Assembly (NCBI RefSeq): GCF_018327705.1 | Contig: NZ_BNEM01000001.1 | Span: forward strand, 1,426,001-1,490,000 | Direction: 5' to 3' | Source: Catellatospora sp. TT07R-123 | Lineage (GTDB): Bacteria; Actinomycetota; Actinomycetes; Mycobacteriales; Micromonosporaceae | Length of the DNA: 64,000 nucleotides | Shown: one piece after another, positions 63,975-64,000 of the stretch | Position numbering within the stretch: the stretch's first letter is position 1 | Layout of the letters: each line of letters starts with the position of its first letter | The notes under the pieces: generated by a model | Seen by the model: only the letters and a program-made list of their open reading frames with translations | The model's database searches: none | Told to the model about the DNA's origin: nothing | Translations under genes and position numbers: made by a program

Positions 63975-64000
63975 GCGGCACACGGTAAGTCCGGCCGCCG

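Overview
The window is very GC-rich DNA packed with genes that often start with GTG or TTG. It carries F420-linked oxidoreductases, a DosR/DosS-type two-component system, leaderless -10/GTG promoters and many secreted glycan-degrading enzymes with ricin-type lectin domains. This points to a soil actinomycete, most likely of the Micromonosporaceae (Catellatospora/Actinoplanes-like). The taxon is an inference. I see no rRNA, tRNA, CRISPR array or prophage.

Layout. 1-8.3 kb: the end of an M28 peptidase, two membrane proteins, a GntR regulator, a trpB-trpA pair, a lipoprotein and a large sulfatase. 8.4-22.7 kb: a beta-mannan utilisation locus with two secreted GH26 mannanases and a CE1-like esterase (all with ricin lectin domains), a ROK sugar kinase, a GH2 beta-mannosidase, a sugar ABC importer without its own ATPase, and two convergent LacI regulators. 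Copies of a TGAACCGAGWAAGT operator lie at its promoters. 22.7-30.7 kb: a DosR-like hypoxia/redox module (Acg-type flavoprotein, CBS protein, DevR, heme-GAF DevS) with a near-perfect DosR box, a TetR-regulated NADP oxidoreductase, and small membrane proteins. 30.8-35.5 kb: a short HSP90 coupled to a large TPR protein. 35.5-39.7 kb: a PMT-like glycosyltransferase, a methyltransferase and a short second Rho factor. 39.7-44.3 kb: a CATRA-type conflict system (CATRA protein, small CATRA-associated protein, TPR-CHAT protease) whose protease gene is frameshifted. 44.4-50.3 kb: a Nudix hydrolase and divergent GH16 and GH3 glucanases with CebR-like GAGCGCTC operators. 50.4-58.4 kb: a GNAT pseudogene, DNA polymerase IV with a LexA-like box, two F420-type oxidoreductases, a diguanylate cyclase, an MBL hydrolase, a secreted phosphatase and an MpaB-like protein. 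58.4-64 kb: a lipoprotein esterase gene split by an AT-rich mobile element, then a large secreted protein with a zinc-protease-like motif and a VWD domain.

The strongest new observation is the element at 59267-61075. It has perfect 21-bp terminal inverted repeats, is flanked by a duplicated TA, carries two unrecognised AT-rich genes and no transposase, and has split an LpqC-like esterase gene. Removing the element plus one TA restores one continuous reading frame of about 306 codons. The second is a set of long, near-perfect palindromes next to gene ends (532, 16848, 27645, 30002, 30685, 58401, 60154; a decayed one at 50352). Their arms fall into sequence families shared between distant sites, so they look like a dispersed repeat family rather than independently evolved terminators. 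Ordinary GC-rich terminator hairpins are also present and look different.
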